From Symbiodinium natans (Eukaryota; Sar; Dinophyceae; Suessiales; Symbiodiniaceae): a stretch of 64,000 bases of DNA. The notes under the pieces were generated by a model. The model made no database searches and was not told the DNA's origin. It saw only the letters and a program-made list of their open reading frames with translations. The DNA is taken from contig CAJNDS010001013.1 in NCBI GenBank assembly GCA_905221605.1, positions 184,001 through 248,000 of the forward strand, read 5' to 3'. This document shows, piece after piece, positions 10,514 to 20,225 of this stretch (its first letter is position 1; each line of letters opens with the position of its first letter). Made by a program: the position numbers and the translations under genes.

Positions 10514-10621
10514 GTATCCGAAGAAGATGAAGAGTGGCCCTGTTGAGGTTTGGGCTTATCATCGCATCCCAGCCCTCAACCCCAAAATCTGGACTGAGGG
10601 GAACTGCTTGGCGGTTCATGG
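10514..10621 (+). CDS. Coding exon with canonical splice sites
   Basis: Acceptor GCTTTTTGGATTCTCAG and donor GG|GTAAGT are close to consensus. The 108 nt encode YPKKMKSGPVEVWAYHRIPA plus fifteen residues, phase 2 to 2. The last bases and the donor resemble the MITE-B terminus (GGTTCATGGGTAAGT), so the following intron may begin with that element. Product unknown. Confidence 0.5.
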
Positions 10622-10703
10622 GTAAGTCTCGGGTAAGTATAAGTAGGGTTATTCCCCAAACAGTGCTTGCACAATGGGGTTCTTACGTTCAGGGTAAAGG
10701 TCG

Positions 10704-10908
10704 AATTGGTTGCTGACCGCCACGGCGCGCGCGGCGGTGGGACGGGGCCTTGGTTTCGACGCTCCCGCTGTGGTTTCGCGCGAATTCCGTTGCGTTTCGA
10801 TGCTCCCGCTGTGGTTTCGCGCGAATTCCGGCCTCTCGTGGCCTCTTCAGGCCTCTTCTGAGGGGGCCACTAAGGTTGCCGACCGCAACGGTGCGCGCGG
10901 TGAGACCA
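10704..10908 (+). repeat. Duplicated GC-rich block
   Basis: Two units of about 35 bp (TTTCGAnGCTCCCGCTGTGG onward) lie in tandem at 10752-10830. They are bracketed by two diverged copies of a unit like GACCGCAACGGTGCGCGCGG at 10716 and 10878. Function unknown. Confidence 0.6.
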
Positions 10909-11033
10909 CCTGGGGGCAGGATCAATTAGGGGGGGTTTAGGGTTTAGGGTCAACCCTGCGGCTGGGTGCCGGGGGTTTAGTATTATGGGGTAGCGATTTT
11001 GGGGTTGAGCATCATGAGCATCAGCTGGGTCTT

Positions 11034-11296
11034 TTGGCCCCCAAGTTCCACACGCGTGCAAAGCCGAATCCCCCAGTGGTTGGCGTCTTTTTGACCCCCA
11101 AGGGAATTCGGCCCCCCACGAACTTTTGTACTTTATGTCCCCGGGAGTGTCGGTGCTCTTCTGGCCTTCTTTGGCCTTTTCTGGCCCTTCTCACTGTTTG
11201 GGGTCTACGCCGGCATAATATAAGTACACGAAATAGGGTTAGGGTACTTAGTACAGTTGCTAGAACCTTTCGACCCCGCTCCTCTAGTCTTCTGGA
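11034..11296 (+). other. Repeat-derived spacer
   Basis: Open on the plus strand but low in signal. It contains degenerate CTTCTGGCCTTC-type repeats related in style to 10830-10860. No exon is called. Confidence 0.3.
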
Positions 11297-11395
11297 CCTA
11301 GGAATAAACGGGCACCCTTTTTGCTTTTAAGGGATTAGAAGGGTACCCCAACCCTAAAGAAAGGAAATAAGGGCCTACTCCGGGTCCTAGAAACC
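11297..11395 (+). mobile_element. MITE-C
   Basis: Begins CCTAGGAATAAACGGG and ends CTACTCCGGGTCCTAG. Related copies are at 28171, 33111 and 46724. About 100 bp, noncoding. Confidence 0.65.
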
Positions 11396-11516
11396 TAGAC
11401 CCTAAACCCTAAACCCTAAACCCTGAACCCTAGACCCTAAACCCTGAACCCAAAACCCTAAACCCTAAACCCTAAACCCTAAACCCTAAACCCTAAACCC
11501 TAAACCCTAAACCCTA
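11396..11516 (+). repeat. CCCTAAA array with variants
   Basis: About seventeen heptamers, the first half carrying CCCTGAA and CCCTAGA variants and the second half perfect. Confidence 0.9.
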
Positions 11517-11754
11517 GATTAGGGGCCTGGTGCCATTGGCCAAGCATCGCCGATGCCAGGCCTCAGAATGTCTACTAAACTCTATAGCTTGGGATGTTCC
11601 CCCCTATCCTAACAGTCCTGAATATGGTTTAGGGTTTAGGGTTTAGGGTTTAGGGTTTAGGGTTTATAGGGTTTAGGCTTTAGGGTTTAGGGTTTAGGGT
11701 TTGAGGTTTGGGGTTTAGGGTTAAGGGTTAAGGTTTAGGGTTTAGGGTTAAGGG

Positions 11755-11852
11755 TTGGGATGTTCCCCCTTATACTAACAGCTCCTTTGTAGGGATTAGA
11801 GTACCCCCTATTCTAATCCTTATCAAGGGCTGTTAGTAGAAGGGGGAGCCCC
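11755..11852 (+). mobile_element. MITE-A
   Basis: Left terminus TTGGGATGTTCCCCCTTATA, right arm CTGTTAGTAGAAGGGGGA. A solo left half of the same family is at 11588-11625, with TTTAGGG units between the two. The copy carries TACTAAC in its left arm. Confidence 0.65.
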
Positions 11853-11953
11853 TTTATCCAGAGTTATTTCCGTGCAGGAGGGGGGTGTAGGGTTTCAGGA
11901 GGGATTCAGTCGGGTGTGGGGTTTAGGGTTAGGGTTCAGTGTTTTTGCATCAG

Positions 11954-12046
11954 GTCGAGTATTGGGAGCACGAGAAGCTTCGTCACCCGGAACCCTATAA
12001 ACCTCTTTACACCCTTGAAGAAAGCATATACACGGAAAACTACTGG
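11954..12046 (+). CDS. Coding exon, Tyr/Glu-rich
   Basis: Acceptor GTGTTTTTGCATCAG opens a phase-0 frame VEYWEHEKLRHPEPYKPLYT plus eleven residues, to donor GTATAG. The composition is strongly protein-like, with many Tyr, Glu and Pro. Product unknown. Its link to the next open segment is unresolved, because the phases do not agree. Confidence 0.45.
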
Positions 12047-12092
12047 GTATAGGTATCTCTGTTTATTCAAGGGCATATGGGCCATACTACAG

Positions 12093-12194
12093 TAGGCAGA
12101 GCTCCGGATGCTTTTCGGCCCTTCAATACATGAATACAGCTTTGCCTAAACAATCTCGAGAGGGCCCAACCAGCCCAACTGCACCAGCGAAGCA
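12093..12194 (+). CDS. Putative coding exon
   Basis: The frame RQSSGCFSALQYMNTALPKQ continues for thirteen more residues (Ser/Pro/Thr-rich) to the donor CA|GTTTAGGG, phase 2 to 2. The acceptor is CATACTACAG. It is only 46 nt after the previous exon, so one of the two boundaries is probably wrong. Confidence 0.35.
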
Positions 12195-13540
12195 GTTTAG
12201 GGCCAGGCCCTAAAGCCGAGTAAAACCCTGAAGCCGAAATCCAGAAACCCTTTAAAACCATATAAACCGTGCAAACCCTACAAACCCTACAAATAAGCCC
12301 TTACCCTATGAACCCTCTAAACCCTATAATAAACCCTACAAGCCTGAACCCTAAACCCTCGACCCTAAACCCTAAACCCTAAACCCTACAAAACCTAAAA
12401 CTGCTGCTAGCCGTGCAGGCTTGCGACGGCGATGTCGGAACCTGGAGGCTACGCAGTTCTAGGAAGCTGCCGGTTGGAGCTGCTGAGGGCTTAGTTTTAT
12501 TACAAAGGGTTTAGGGTTTAGGGTTTAGGGTTTAGGGTTTAGGGTTAGGGTTTAGGGTTTAGGGTTTAGGGTTTAGGGTTCAGGGTTCAGGGTTTAGGGT
12601 TCAAGGTTTGGGGTTTTGGGTTTTGGGTGAAGCTTTTGGCTTCAGAGTTTCGGGTTCGGTTTAGGCTTCAGGGCTTAGGACGGGACTTGCGGTTGCTGCC
12701 AAGTTGAAGAACTTGGTAGCCCCGTTTCAATGTTAGAGAAAGGGTACCCTTTTTCTAGAAAGACAACCCTATATTATATTTACCCGTATAAGTAAGAACT
12801 CTTTTTTTTTTTTTTTTTGGGGGGGGGGGTTCTTAAGCAATTGGTAGCTTTGGGGCTGGTTACTTTACAAGGGAACCTGGAACCAACAAAAACAGGAAAG
12901 GGTACCATAGGGTCTAGGGTTCTAGGGTTCTAGGGTCTAGGGTTTAGGGCTCGGCTACCAAGAGAAGGGTTCAAGGGGGCAGAAAAGGGGTGTTCCTTTT
13001 TCTTTGTAGCCGGGTTGAGAAGGGGTCCTAAGTCCGAATCTAAGGGTTTGAGGTTTTAGAGTTTCTCTAGGCTGTTGCCCGTCATTTCGCTGAGGACATC
13101 ATGGACTTGGACTTTGCAGACCTTTACAGGGTTTAGGGCTTAGGGTTCAGGGGCTTTAGAACTTGACTTTGTCAAAGCGAAAGCAGTACAACCCTCGCCC
13201 CTCATCCCGCTCCACCCCCGCACCCGACTGCCAATGACAAAGCTCCCCTATCTGAAAAGATGGCTCACAATTGAGGACTATTCCTTTAACGTTATTAAAT
13301 CATGACAAGAACTCTAAACCCTTTAACAAACCCTGAGCTCCAAACCGGCAATAAGAAGTCTTGTGATGAAGATGTGCACACACCCCCCCCCCCCCCCCCC
13401 CCCCCAAAGCTTGAAATTCCCAACCTGAATCTACCCCTGAACGGGGTGTGCGCCGTGAAACCGCGATTCGCGTTCCTCGTCCACCAAGTTGTGGCACCAG
13501 GCTCTCCAGTGTCCCATGCACATTCTGCTCCCTACTGCAG

Positions 13541-14875
13541 GGAGTGTGCAAGACGAGGTACGCAATGCAGGTAGGATCGGGCGTCGTGAAGGCCGCCAAT
13601 GGTCGTGTAGCGCTTCAGCAGCTGCTGCCCGCAATGCTTGATGGACGTCTCGTACTGAGGGTTTATGGTTTAGGAATTAGGGTTCAGGGTGTAGGGTTCA
13701 GGGTTTAGGATTCAGGGTTTGATATGACTACAGGGCTCAAATCTGGGGGCACTCAAGATCAGAAGTTCCGAGCCCCGTGCCACTCCGCGAGGCGTTGCAG
13801 CTGTTGACCGTGGCGAAGCTGCAGCTGCATGTAGGCCGCGGTGTCCTGAGCAGGGTTTGGATTCTTGCGGTTCGAGCTTGCTCCTATATAATTACACCCT
13901 AAACCCGAAACTCCTACACACTACGTCCTAAACCCTGAAAAGGCCCTAAGCCCCAAACCCGAAACCCCAAACCCTGAAGCCTGGTTGCCTCTGTGATGTA
14001 GAGTGCAGAGATGTAGAAAACTTAGGCAGCAAACAGCGCTCAGGAACTTAGCCCAGGAGTTTAGAAGCAATGCGGTTCAGGGTTTAGGATTTAGGGCTTC
14101 GGGCTTCGGGCTTAGGGTTCATCATACCAATATAGGGTCTACGGTTTAGGGCTTAGGGTTTTGAGGGTTTTGGATTTGGGGTTTAGGGTTCAAGTACAAG
14201 GCTGAGGAGCGCCAATGAAGCGTACGATGGAAGTGCCAGAAACCTCGCAACCTAAGTTCAACTGCTGCAGCCCTCAACCTCAAATCCAAAGTAAGCCTAT
14301 AAACCCTACACCTTGAAACCCTAAATCCTAAAACCGTGAAAAACCCTAAGCCCAAAAGGTCGAAACCCTAAGCATGTGTCATGTGAAGTCCTAAGCCCTG
14401 AAACCGAACCCTCCAGCCCCAAGCCCTATGCAGAGAGCATAACAGCTCCTCCGTAATTTGGCAGATTCATTGTGAGGACCAGCTAGAGTTTAAGGAGTGT
14501 TTCGAATTAAGAAGTATCCGGCAAACCCTAAACCCTAAACCCCAAACCCTAAACGGCTCCCTATGTAAGCCCTCCATCTGTGAAACCCAGAAGGCCCTAA
14601 AACATGTAGCTGGAACGGCAGGCCTTGAACCCTAACCCTAAACTACGAATTGCTTAAGAACCCCCCCCCCCCCCCCCGAAAAAACAAAAAAACATTCTTC
14701 CTTATCAGGGCCTATGTGTTGTTTTTTTGTTTAACTTTTTGGAGTCAATGTTGTTGCAGCGACCTATAAGGTCGGCCACCAGGTCGAGGTCTGCATGGTC
14801 TGCGAGCGACATTCGCTCCCACCGCCGCCCTCTGATGAACGAGGCTGGCCTCCTCCTCCTCCTCCGCCTCCATAG
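13541..14875 (+). CDS. Six-exon 3' gene portion, Pro-rich C-terminus
   Basis: Exons 13541-13660 (0 to 0), 13758-13840 (0 to 2), 14002-14058 (2 to 2), 14201-14234 (2 to 0, GC donor), 14465-14513 (0 to 1) and 14760-14875 (phase 1 to stop) agree in phase. Pieces are GVCKTRYAMQVGSGVVKAAN, IRSSEPRATPRGVAAVDRGE, VQRCRKLRQQTALRNLAQ, LRSANEAYDGS and IHCEDQLEFKECFELR. The last exon begins TYKVGHQVEVCMVCERHS and ends in a run of eight prolines before TAG. Acceptors are strong at the first (TGCTCCCTACTGCAG) and last exons. Introns of 97-250 nt carry telomere-like units and a poly-C element. The start lies upstream. Product unknown; the fourth exon's GC donor is the weakest boundary. Confidence 0.55.
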
Positions 14876-14879
14876 ACAT

Positions 14880-15120
14880 GATGCCAACCTCGGCAACCTA
14901 CTGAACTTGGAACCCTAGCAAAAATTATTTATTATTGTTTTTTGTTTTTATGCTGTTTCTTGGGAATGATAGTACCCAAAAATTAAAAACTATTTCCAAG
15001 TACCCCTAAGGGCTGAGTAGTAGAGTAGTATAGGTAGCAGCACCCTGATATACCACTGCCACACTGCCCATGGGAAAGGGCTCGGTGTTAGGCCTCCTCT
15101 TAGGGGCTTCAGGGCTTGAG
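14880..15120 (+). other. Intergenic AT-rich stretch
   Basis: After the TAG at 14873-14875 comes an A/T-rich region without splice-bounded open frames, plausible as 3' UTR and spacer. No other feature seen. Confidence 0.4.
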
Positions 15121-15532
15121 GGCTTAGGGTTTAGGGTTTAGGGTTTAGGGTTTGGGGTTTGGGGTTTGGGGTTTGGGGTTTAGGGCTCAGGGTAAAGCGT
15201 TTAGGTTTTGGGGCTAGCGGGTTTCATTCTTGGGGTTAATAGGGTCAATAGGGTTAGTGGGGTTTGTTTCTGTGGCTGCAGGGTTTAGGGTGCCGGGTTC
15301 AAACTTTACTCCTGTTTGCTTCATTAAGAAGGCCCAAAACCCCTCTCATTAAGGAATATACCTTGTAAACTGTAGAGGGATCCTTGGTATGATTTTAGGC
15401 ACATTCTTTCGGCAAACCCTACACCCCAAACCCTAAACCCCAAACCCTAAACCCCAAACCCTAAACCCCAAACCCTAAACCCTAAACCCTAAACCTTGCC
15501 CAAACCCTAAACTTCCCTTCCGCCTGGGCCAG

Positions 15533-15596
15533 GCGATTCTCCGACTTCCGCGCGGCGCCCCTGGCCGCAGCGGAGGCCCAGGTGGCGAAGGCCCGG
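15533..15596 (+). CDS. Coding exon, Ala-rich helical
   Basis: Acceptor CTTCCGCCTGGGCCAG and donor GTGAGC bound 64 nt encoding RFSDFRAAPLAAAEAQVAKA plus Arg, phase 2 to 0. The left flank is CCCTAAA, the right flank TTTGGGG/TTTAGGG. The antisense frame is also open and helical, but the plus donor is closer to consensus. Confidence 0.4.
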
Positions 15597-15714
15597 GTGA
15601 GCCTCTGAGGGTTTGGGGTTTCGGGTTTAGGGTTTAGGGTTTGGGGTTTAGGGTTGGGGGTTTTGGGTTTGGGGTTTAGGGTTTAGGGTTTACGGTGTAG
15701 GGTGTAGGGTTTAG

Positions 15715-15845
15715 GGTTTAGGGGTTTAGGGGTTTAGGGGTTTAGGGGTCTAGGGGTTTAGGGGTTTAGGGGTTTAGGGGTTTAGGGGTTTAGGGGTTTA
15801 GGGGTTTAGGGGTTTAGGGGTTTAGGGGTTTAGGGGTTTAGGGGT
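15715..15845 (+). repeat. TTTAGGGG octamer array
   Basis: About sixteen units of TTTAGGGG rather than TTTAGGG, bordered by heptamers and degenerate units. The near-uniform octamer indicates block expansion of a variant unit. Confidence 0.9.
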
Positions 15846-16141
15846 TTGGGGTTCAGGGTTTAGGTTTTGGGGCGTGGGGGGAGGGTTTAGGGTTTAGGAG
15901 TTTAGGGTTGAGGGGTAGGGTTTAGGGGTTTAGAGTTGAGGGGGCTTAGGGTTGAAGAGGGTTTAGGCTGTAGGGTTGAGAGGGTTCACGGTTTAGGGAA
16001 AATACAAATGTGTAGGTAAAGATGGGTAGTTGTTATTATTACTATTATGGTTATTTTTACGAACCCCCCCAAGCTGGAACAACTCTAGACCCTCAAGCCT
16101 GCCAATCATTAGCACCACCCCCAACTCCACCCCCCAAAAAG

Positions 16142-16230
16142 TCTAAACCCCATGGAATCTCGGGGGGCCACTCGGCTGAGTTGAGGAGGCGCGCTGCAAA
16201 GTTGGCGGTCTTGCCGCCAACCTTTCGGAT
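16142..16230 (+). CDS. Putative coding exon
   Basis: Acceptor CTCCACCCCCCAAAAAG has a long pyrimidine tract; the donor is GTAGGG. The frame SKPHGISGGHSAELRRRAAK plus nine residues is phase 0 to 2. Product unknown. Confidence 0.4.
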
Positions 16231-16645
16231 GTAGGGTTTAGGGTTTTTGGGTTTGCAGGGTTCAGGACCTTTCGGATTTTGGGGTTTAGGATTTGTGCCT
16301 CTGATTCCCAAGAAACACCACCATAACCCCTGCAACCCCGAAAGCACGTGAAACACAAGAACATCATGGACCACTGCTGATCATCAGTCTGTCACACCTG
16401 CCTAGATAGAAACAAACACTGGGCATAGACCATACATAGATAGTACTAGTAGATCCAATGGTAGCACACAAGGTTCTTACATTGTGGGTGTTGTTCTCCA
16501 GATGCTCTTGGGGATGAAAACCCCAAACTTTATAGTAAACTCCAGAATGTTGATCATTATCCTAGTAAGTCCCGCACGTAAAGTTTAGGGAAACACAGCA
16601 CAAATCATCCTAAACCCCATGTTCAAACTGTCTGGAGTCCATATA

Positions 16646-16750
16646 ACTTGGAATGTTCCCCCCCTACACTAACCGTCCTTAATGGGGTTTATAAGGATTG
16701 TAGTACATGATAATCCCTCTTCAGGACTTGCTAGTATATGGGGCAACCCT
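16646..16750 (+). mobile_element. MITE-A, diverged
   Basis: Starts CTTGGAATGTTCCCCCC and ends GCTAGTATATGGGGCAACCC. A predicted exon starts 15 bp downstream. Confidence 0.6.
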
Positions 16751-16764
16751 TAAGAGGCTTACAG

Positions 16765-16831
16765 GTGTTGTGGTAGAGGTTTTCAGTCTTTCGGGCACCA
16801 CGGACTCAGAGAGCCCCAAAACTCTTGACTA
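16765..16831 (+). CDS. Putative coding exon
   Basis: Acceptor GAGGCTTACAG and donor GTGAAA bound VVVEVFSLSGTTDSESPKTL plus Asp, phase 1 to 2. Product unknown. The phase does not fit directly with the next exon, so another exon or boundary may be missing. Confidence 0.35.
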
Positions 16832-16956
16832 GTGAAACTTGTTTGAAGCCCAGAATAAGGATCCCGAAGTCCTCTAAGGTATAATGAGGATTTCTAAGCG
16901 TTTAGGGTTTAGGATTTAGGGTTTAGGGTTTAGGGAGGGTATATTCTCTGATTCAG

Positions 16957-17121
16957 GCGTCCTGGGCTCCCGAATTAAGGGGTACTGGTTGGGATGTTCC
17001 CCCTTACACGAACAGTCCTTAAGGGGCCCCCTATCATAGTCCCGACTAAGGACTAGTATACGGAGGAACATCGCAAGGTACCGGGCTCTCTGGGGACTAC
17101 TCCGTCTTCAAAGGCCCGCAG
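16957..17121 (+). CDS. Two exons split by an intron made of MITE-A
   Basis: Exon 16957-16987 (phase 0 to 1, ASWAPELRGT) has acceptor TATTCTCTGATTCAG. Exon 17078-17121 (1 to 0) encodes TGLSGDYSVFKGPQ and ends at CAG|GTAGCC. The 90-nt intron between them begins GTTGGGATGTTCC and ends GAACATCGCAAG, which is a MITE-A copy from end to end. The frame continues across it. Product unknown. Confidence 0.45.
16988..17077 (+). mobile_element. MITE-A acting as an intron
   Basis: Left terminus GTTGGGATGTTCCCCC and right terminus GGAACATCGCAAG are inverted, and the first GT and last AG coincide with the inferred splice sites. Short for the family (90 nt against about 100). Confidence 0.5.
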
Positions 17122-17147
17122 GTAGCCCTTGTCCCATGTCTTGCCGC

Positions 17148-17372
17148 CCTAAACCCTAAACCCTAAACCCTAAACCCTAAACCCTAAACCCTAAACCCTA
17201 AACCCTAAACCCTAAACCCTAATACCCTAAACCCTAAACCCTAAACCCTAAACCCTAAACCCTAAACCCTAAACCCTAAACCCTAAACCCTAAACCCTAA
17301 ACCCTAAACCCTAAACCCTAAACCCTAAACCCTAAACCCTAAACCCTAAACCCTAAACCCTAAGCCCTAAGC
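17148..17372 (+). repeat. Long CCCTAAA array
   Basis: About thirty heptamers with one TACCCTAA interruption near 17222 and CCCTAAG units at the right end. Interstitial: unique sequence continues on both sides, so it is not a chromosome end. Confidence 0.95.
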
Positions 17373-17391
17373 CGCCTGCTGGGGTCGGCAG

Positions 17392-17442
17392 GGCTTTCCT
17401 GTCCAGGAGGCAGCTTGGCCTGATCTCAGGGCACACAGACAT
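17392..17442 (+). CDS. Putative coding exon
   Basis: Acceptor GGGGTCGGCAG, just right of the long array, and donor GTGTCG bound GFPVQEAAWPDLRAHRH, phase 0 to 0. Product unknown. Confidence 0.4.
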
Positions 17443-18174
17443 GTGTCGATAGTTTAAAACACAACATTGCAACTGGGATGGCCCTTAAAACCCAACCCTA
17501 AACCCTAAACCCTAAAACCCTCTGAAACATATTCCGAAGTATGAGCCCCCCGAACGCAACAAGGGAAAAGATCAACTATCCCAAGGACCTACCTAGCAAA
17601 GAAGAAGGTCTATTTAACCTTGATGCCAAAGCCCCGACAGAGCAGTTTGACGATATGTAATCTCAAAAGCTCTAAAACCCTAGCCCTCGTTTGTGACCCG
17701 TATCGGAAACAAAGCCCAAAGCCCATCAAGAAAGGCTCCCAACACACATCGCTTATTTGCTAAGTCGAAGCCCCATACATCCCTATGGCCCTCCCTACAG
17801 CCCTAGAGGGCTCTCAGGCATTGTGAATGGTCACGGTTTAGGGTGTAGGATTTAGGGTTTAGGTTCAGAGAGCGATCTAGGGGTGTGCAAAGTGTGTTCA
17901 GTTTTCCGACAACATATAATTAACTTCCAGGAAGCTCTATAGCGCTAAGAGCATCTAGCAGTGTTCCTTTTGAGACTGCGCAAGTGCGTATACGAATGGT
18001 ATACATGCTGATATACGTGTACCTGTTCATATACGTGCTTGGAGGTTAGTGGGAGGGTCACAAGTATGATAGCTATACTTATAACCCAATGTAAGGTACT
18101 TACATATAACTACCCTAAACCCTAAACCTGTTCAAAGCGAACCCCTAAACTCGGTTCATAAGGGCTTGTGGGCC

Positions 18175-18328
18175 TGCTTGGTGGTTCATTTAGGTAATTA
18201 CAAGTAGGGTTACAAGTCTGGTAACTTGTCTTCTTAAAAAAGTTGTAATTACCCTCAATAGGGCGATAAGACATACAACCCTACTTATCATTACCACTTC
18301 ATTACCCAAATTAACCTCCAAATAAGCC
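18175..18328 (+). mobile_element. MITE-B
   Basis: Termini GCTTGGTGGTTCATTTAGG and CCAAATTAACCTCCAAATAAGC, with inner inverted arms ACAAGTAGGG and CCCTACTT. About 150 bp, no coding capacity. Confidence 0.7.
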
Positions 18329-18395
18329 CTAAATCACTAAAGCCGCAAGCCCTGAACCGGCCTGGGCGTAATTTGCCGGATCTTGCCTCTGGCAG

Positions 18396-18460
18396 ACCCA
18401 GACGCGCGCACTGCGCGCGCCGGTGCTCTGACCTGGCGCAAGGGAACTAGCAGCGTCCGG
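18396..18460 (+). CDS. Putative coding exon
   Basis: Acceptor CTTGCCTCTGGCAG has a good pyrimidine tract; the donor is GTTTGG. Only the phase-1 frame is fully open: PDARTARAGALTWRKGTSSV plus Arg, phase 1 to 0. Product unknown. Confidence 0.4.
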
Positions 18461-18537
18461 GTTTGGTCTTCCGGGTCTAGCATGGGTCAGGGCTTAGGGT
18501 GTAGGGGTGTAGGGTTTAGGGTTTAGGGTTTAATTTA

Positions 18538-18638
18538 ATGTTCGGGTTCCATTAATAAACCCCCCCCCCCATCTTGTTTTGGTCCCCGGGGTTTGGAGGG
18601 ATAGAAAACCACCCCAATTAAAAAAGGGACTCTAACAT
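18538..18638 (+). mobile_element. TA-1 element, short deletion form
   Basis: TA-flanked, starting ATGTT and ending AACAT. Its left 60 bp matches the inverse of the right end of the element at 62747-63773 (TTAATAAACCCCCCC then TTGTTTTGGTCCCCGGGG). It is a 100-bp derivative of that family. Confidence 0.65.
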
Positions 18639-18703
18639 TAGCGAGATAAACGGTGCGTGCCACACTCCGCTTCCAAGTGACCGGCAGCACAACTGGTCCG
18701 GAT

Positions 18704-18817
18704 CCTACTTGGAGGTTCACGGGTACGTAGACACAAGTAGGGCTTGTAATTACCTTAAAAGCTGAGCAGCCACACTTGATGCCCTACTTCTAACTACCCA
18801 TGAGCCTCCAAGTAGGG
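18704..18817 (+). mobile_element. MITE-B
   Basis: Clear inverted termini CTACTTGGAGGTTCACGGGT and ACCCATGAGCCTCCAAGTAG. About 114 bp; one of the best-preserved copies of the family. Confidence 0.8.
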
Positions 18818-19417
18818 TATTTCTAAGCCTACAGTAATATCCAAGCACACGAGATACTAAACAGCCCAAAGCCTTCGCTGAACCCTCCACACACACACAG
18901 AACCCAACAACTCCAAACCTCAACCCTCAACCCACAATTACGTTTGCAGTCTGCTGGACTTAGTGGCTCTTGGTAGGGAATTTGGCTTCTACTTCTCGAC
19001 TTCACTTCACAGAAAGCCCAATTGCACCCGAACTATATAAGGAGCATTTTCCGTAGCTCATCATACGAGCCTCTTTTACAGCTTACGTCACCTGGGGCCG
19101 TAAACCTTCTTGGCTTCGGGGATTAACCCTAAGCCCTAAACCCAAACCCCTAAACCTTAAACCCGTTCAGGGCTTTCAGGGATTGTGGCCAAACTGGTTC
19201 CAGTAAAAAGCAGTGGCATGTGAGCGCCAAGGATCGGAGAATCCTAGTGACAACATGGCAGCGACAAAGGGTTTAAGATCCAGCATTAGGATTCTCTACA
19301 GCCCTGCCCCCTAAGCCTTCAGCCTAAGCCTAAGCCTAAACCCTAGACCCTAGACCCTAAACCCTAAACCCTAAACCCTAAGACCACGGTGTTGCAAGGC
19401 CCCGACCACGCGTGCAG

Positions 19418-19480
19418 CGACGAGGAGAGCAGGACAAGCCGGAAGGCAGCCTCTTGTCGGTTGAAGGCGAAATCTACAAG
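19418..19480 (+). CDS. Coding exon between inverted telomere-like arrays
   Basis: Acceptor CGTGCAG and donor AAG|GTTTAGGG bound RRGEQDKPEGSLLSVEGEIY plus Lys, phase 0 to 0. CCCTAAA lies left and TTTAGGG right. An antisense frame is open as well, but the donor at the exact array edge and the codon-like composition favour plus. Confidence 0.4.
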
Positions 19481-19539
19481 GTTTAGGGTTTAGGGTTTAG
19501 GGTTTAGGGTTTTGGGTTTAGGGTTTAGGGTTTAGGGTA

Positions 19540-19650
19540 TTCTGGGGGGTTTCCGAAAATAGGGCGGTACCCTTTTTTGGAGGTCCCTTTAAGGCGAGTC
19601 TGTTCTGTTTGGGGTATAAAAGAGGTACCTTTATTTTGAGAAATACCCAA
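19540..19650 (+). mobile_element. MITE-G
   Basis: Starts GGGGGGTTTCCGAAAATAGG and ends GGTACCTTTATTTTGAGAAA. It matches the better copy at 48919-49028. Noncoding. Confidence 0.6.
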
Positions 19651-19816
19651 ATCGACTGTACTAACAAGAATGAGCCGACTTATTTCGAAACTAAGTTATG
19701 ACTCACTCTCGCCGGCTTTTTTTAGCGAAAAGGCTGGGCGCCTATGCAACCAGCCTAGGGGAAACAGAAGGGAATGCCTATTTTGTTCAATGGCTTTATA
19801 CGGGAACACAATCACC

Positions 19817-19917
19817 CCTTGGGATTTTCCCCCTTATATAACGTCCTTCAGAGGGATTATCATAGGGGTGCTATAATATCCCTATTGCGGACTCTTAGTG
19901 TAAGGGGGAACATCCAA
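19817..19917 (+). mobile_element. MITE-A
   Basis: Left end CCTTGGGATTTTCCCCCTTA, right end GTGTAAGGGGGAACATCC. An open frame with an ATG at 19670 runs up to its left edge (MSRLISKLSYDSLSPAFFSE at its start), so it may again mark an intron position. Confidence 0.6.
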
Positions 19918-20169
19918 AACAACCCCAAAAAGGGAATAGGGCCCATTGGGTGTCCTAGACAGAGCTCCGTTTTTAGTATGGGGTAGCTTTTCATAACGAG
20001 CCCTGGGGCACCAACAAATTCGAGCAAAAAGGGCCCTAAGGTTTAGGGCTTAGGGTTTAGGGTATAAGGTTTAGGGTTAGGGCTTTAGGGTTTATCGTTT
20101 TCGGGATTTAGGGTTTAGGGTTTAGGGTTTAAGGTTTAGGGTTTAGGGATTTAGGGAGAGTTTGTGCAG

Positions 20170-20225
20170 TGTGGTCCACCTCACCGCGGCTGACGAGACC
20201 CCGGATCGACTCGCACCTGCGGAAG
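20170..20225 (+). CDS. Putative coding exon
   Basis: Acceptor GAGTTTGTGCAG opens the frame VVHLTAADETPDRLAPAE in phase 2, with a possible GC donor GCTGGG. A pyrimidine repeat and poly-C tract follow. The right boundary is uncertain. Confidence 0.35.

Noticed and set aside
12795-12950. Exon-like frame after a MITE-D copy (FGAGYFTREPGTNKNRKG)
   Set aside because: The stretch is itself MITE-C-like sequence (ACAAGGGAACC...AGGAAAGGGTACC), so the open frame is element-derived.
17148-17372. CRISPR array
   Set aside because: The units are a 7-bp tandem repeat without spacers, in a eukaryotic sequence with introns.
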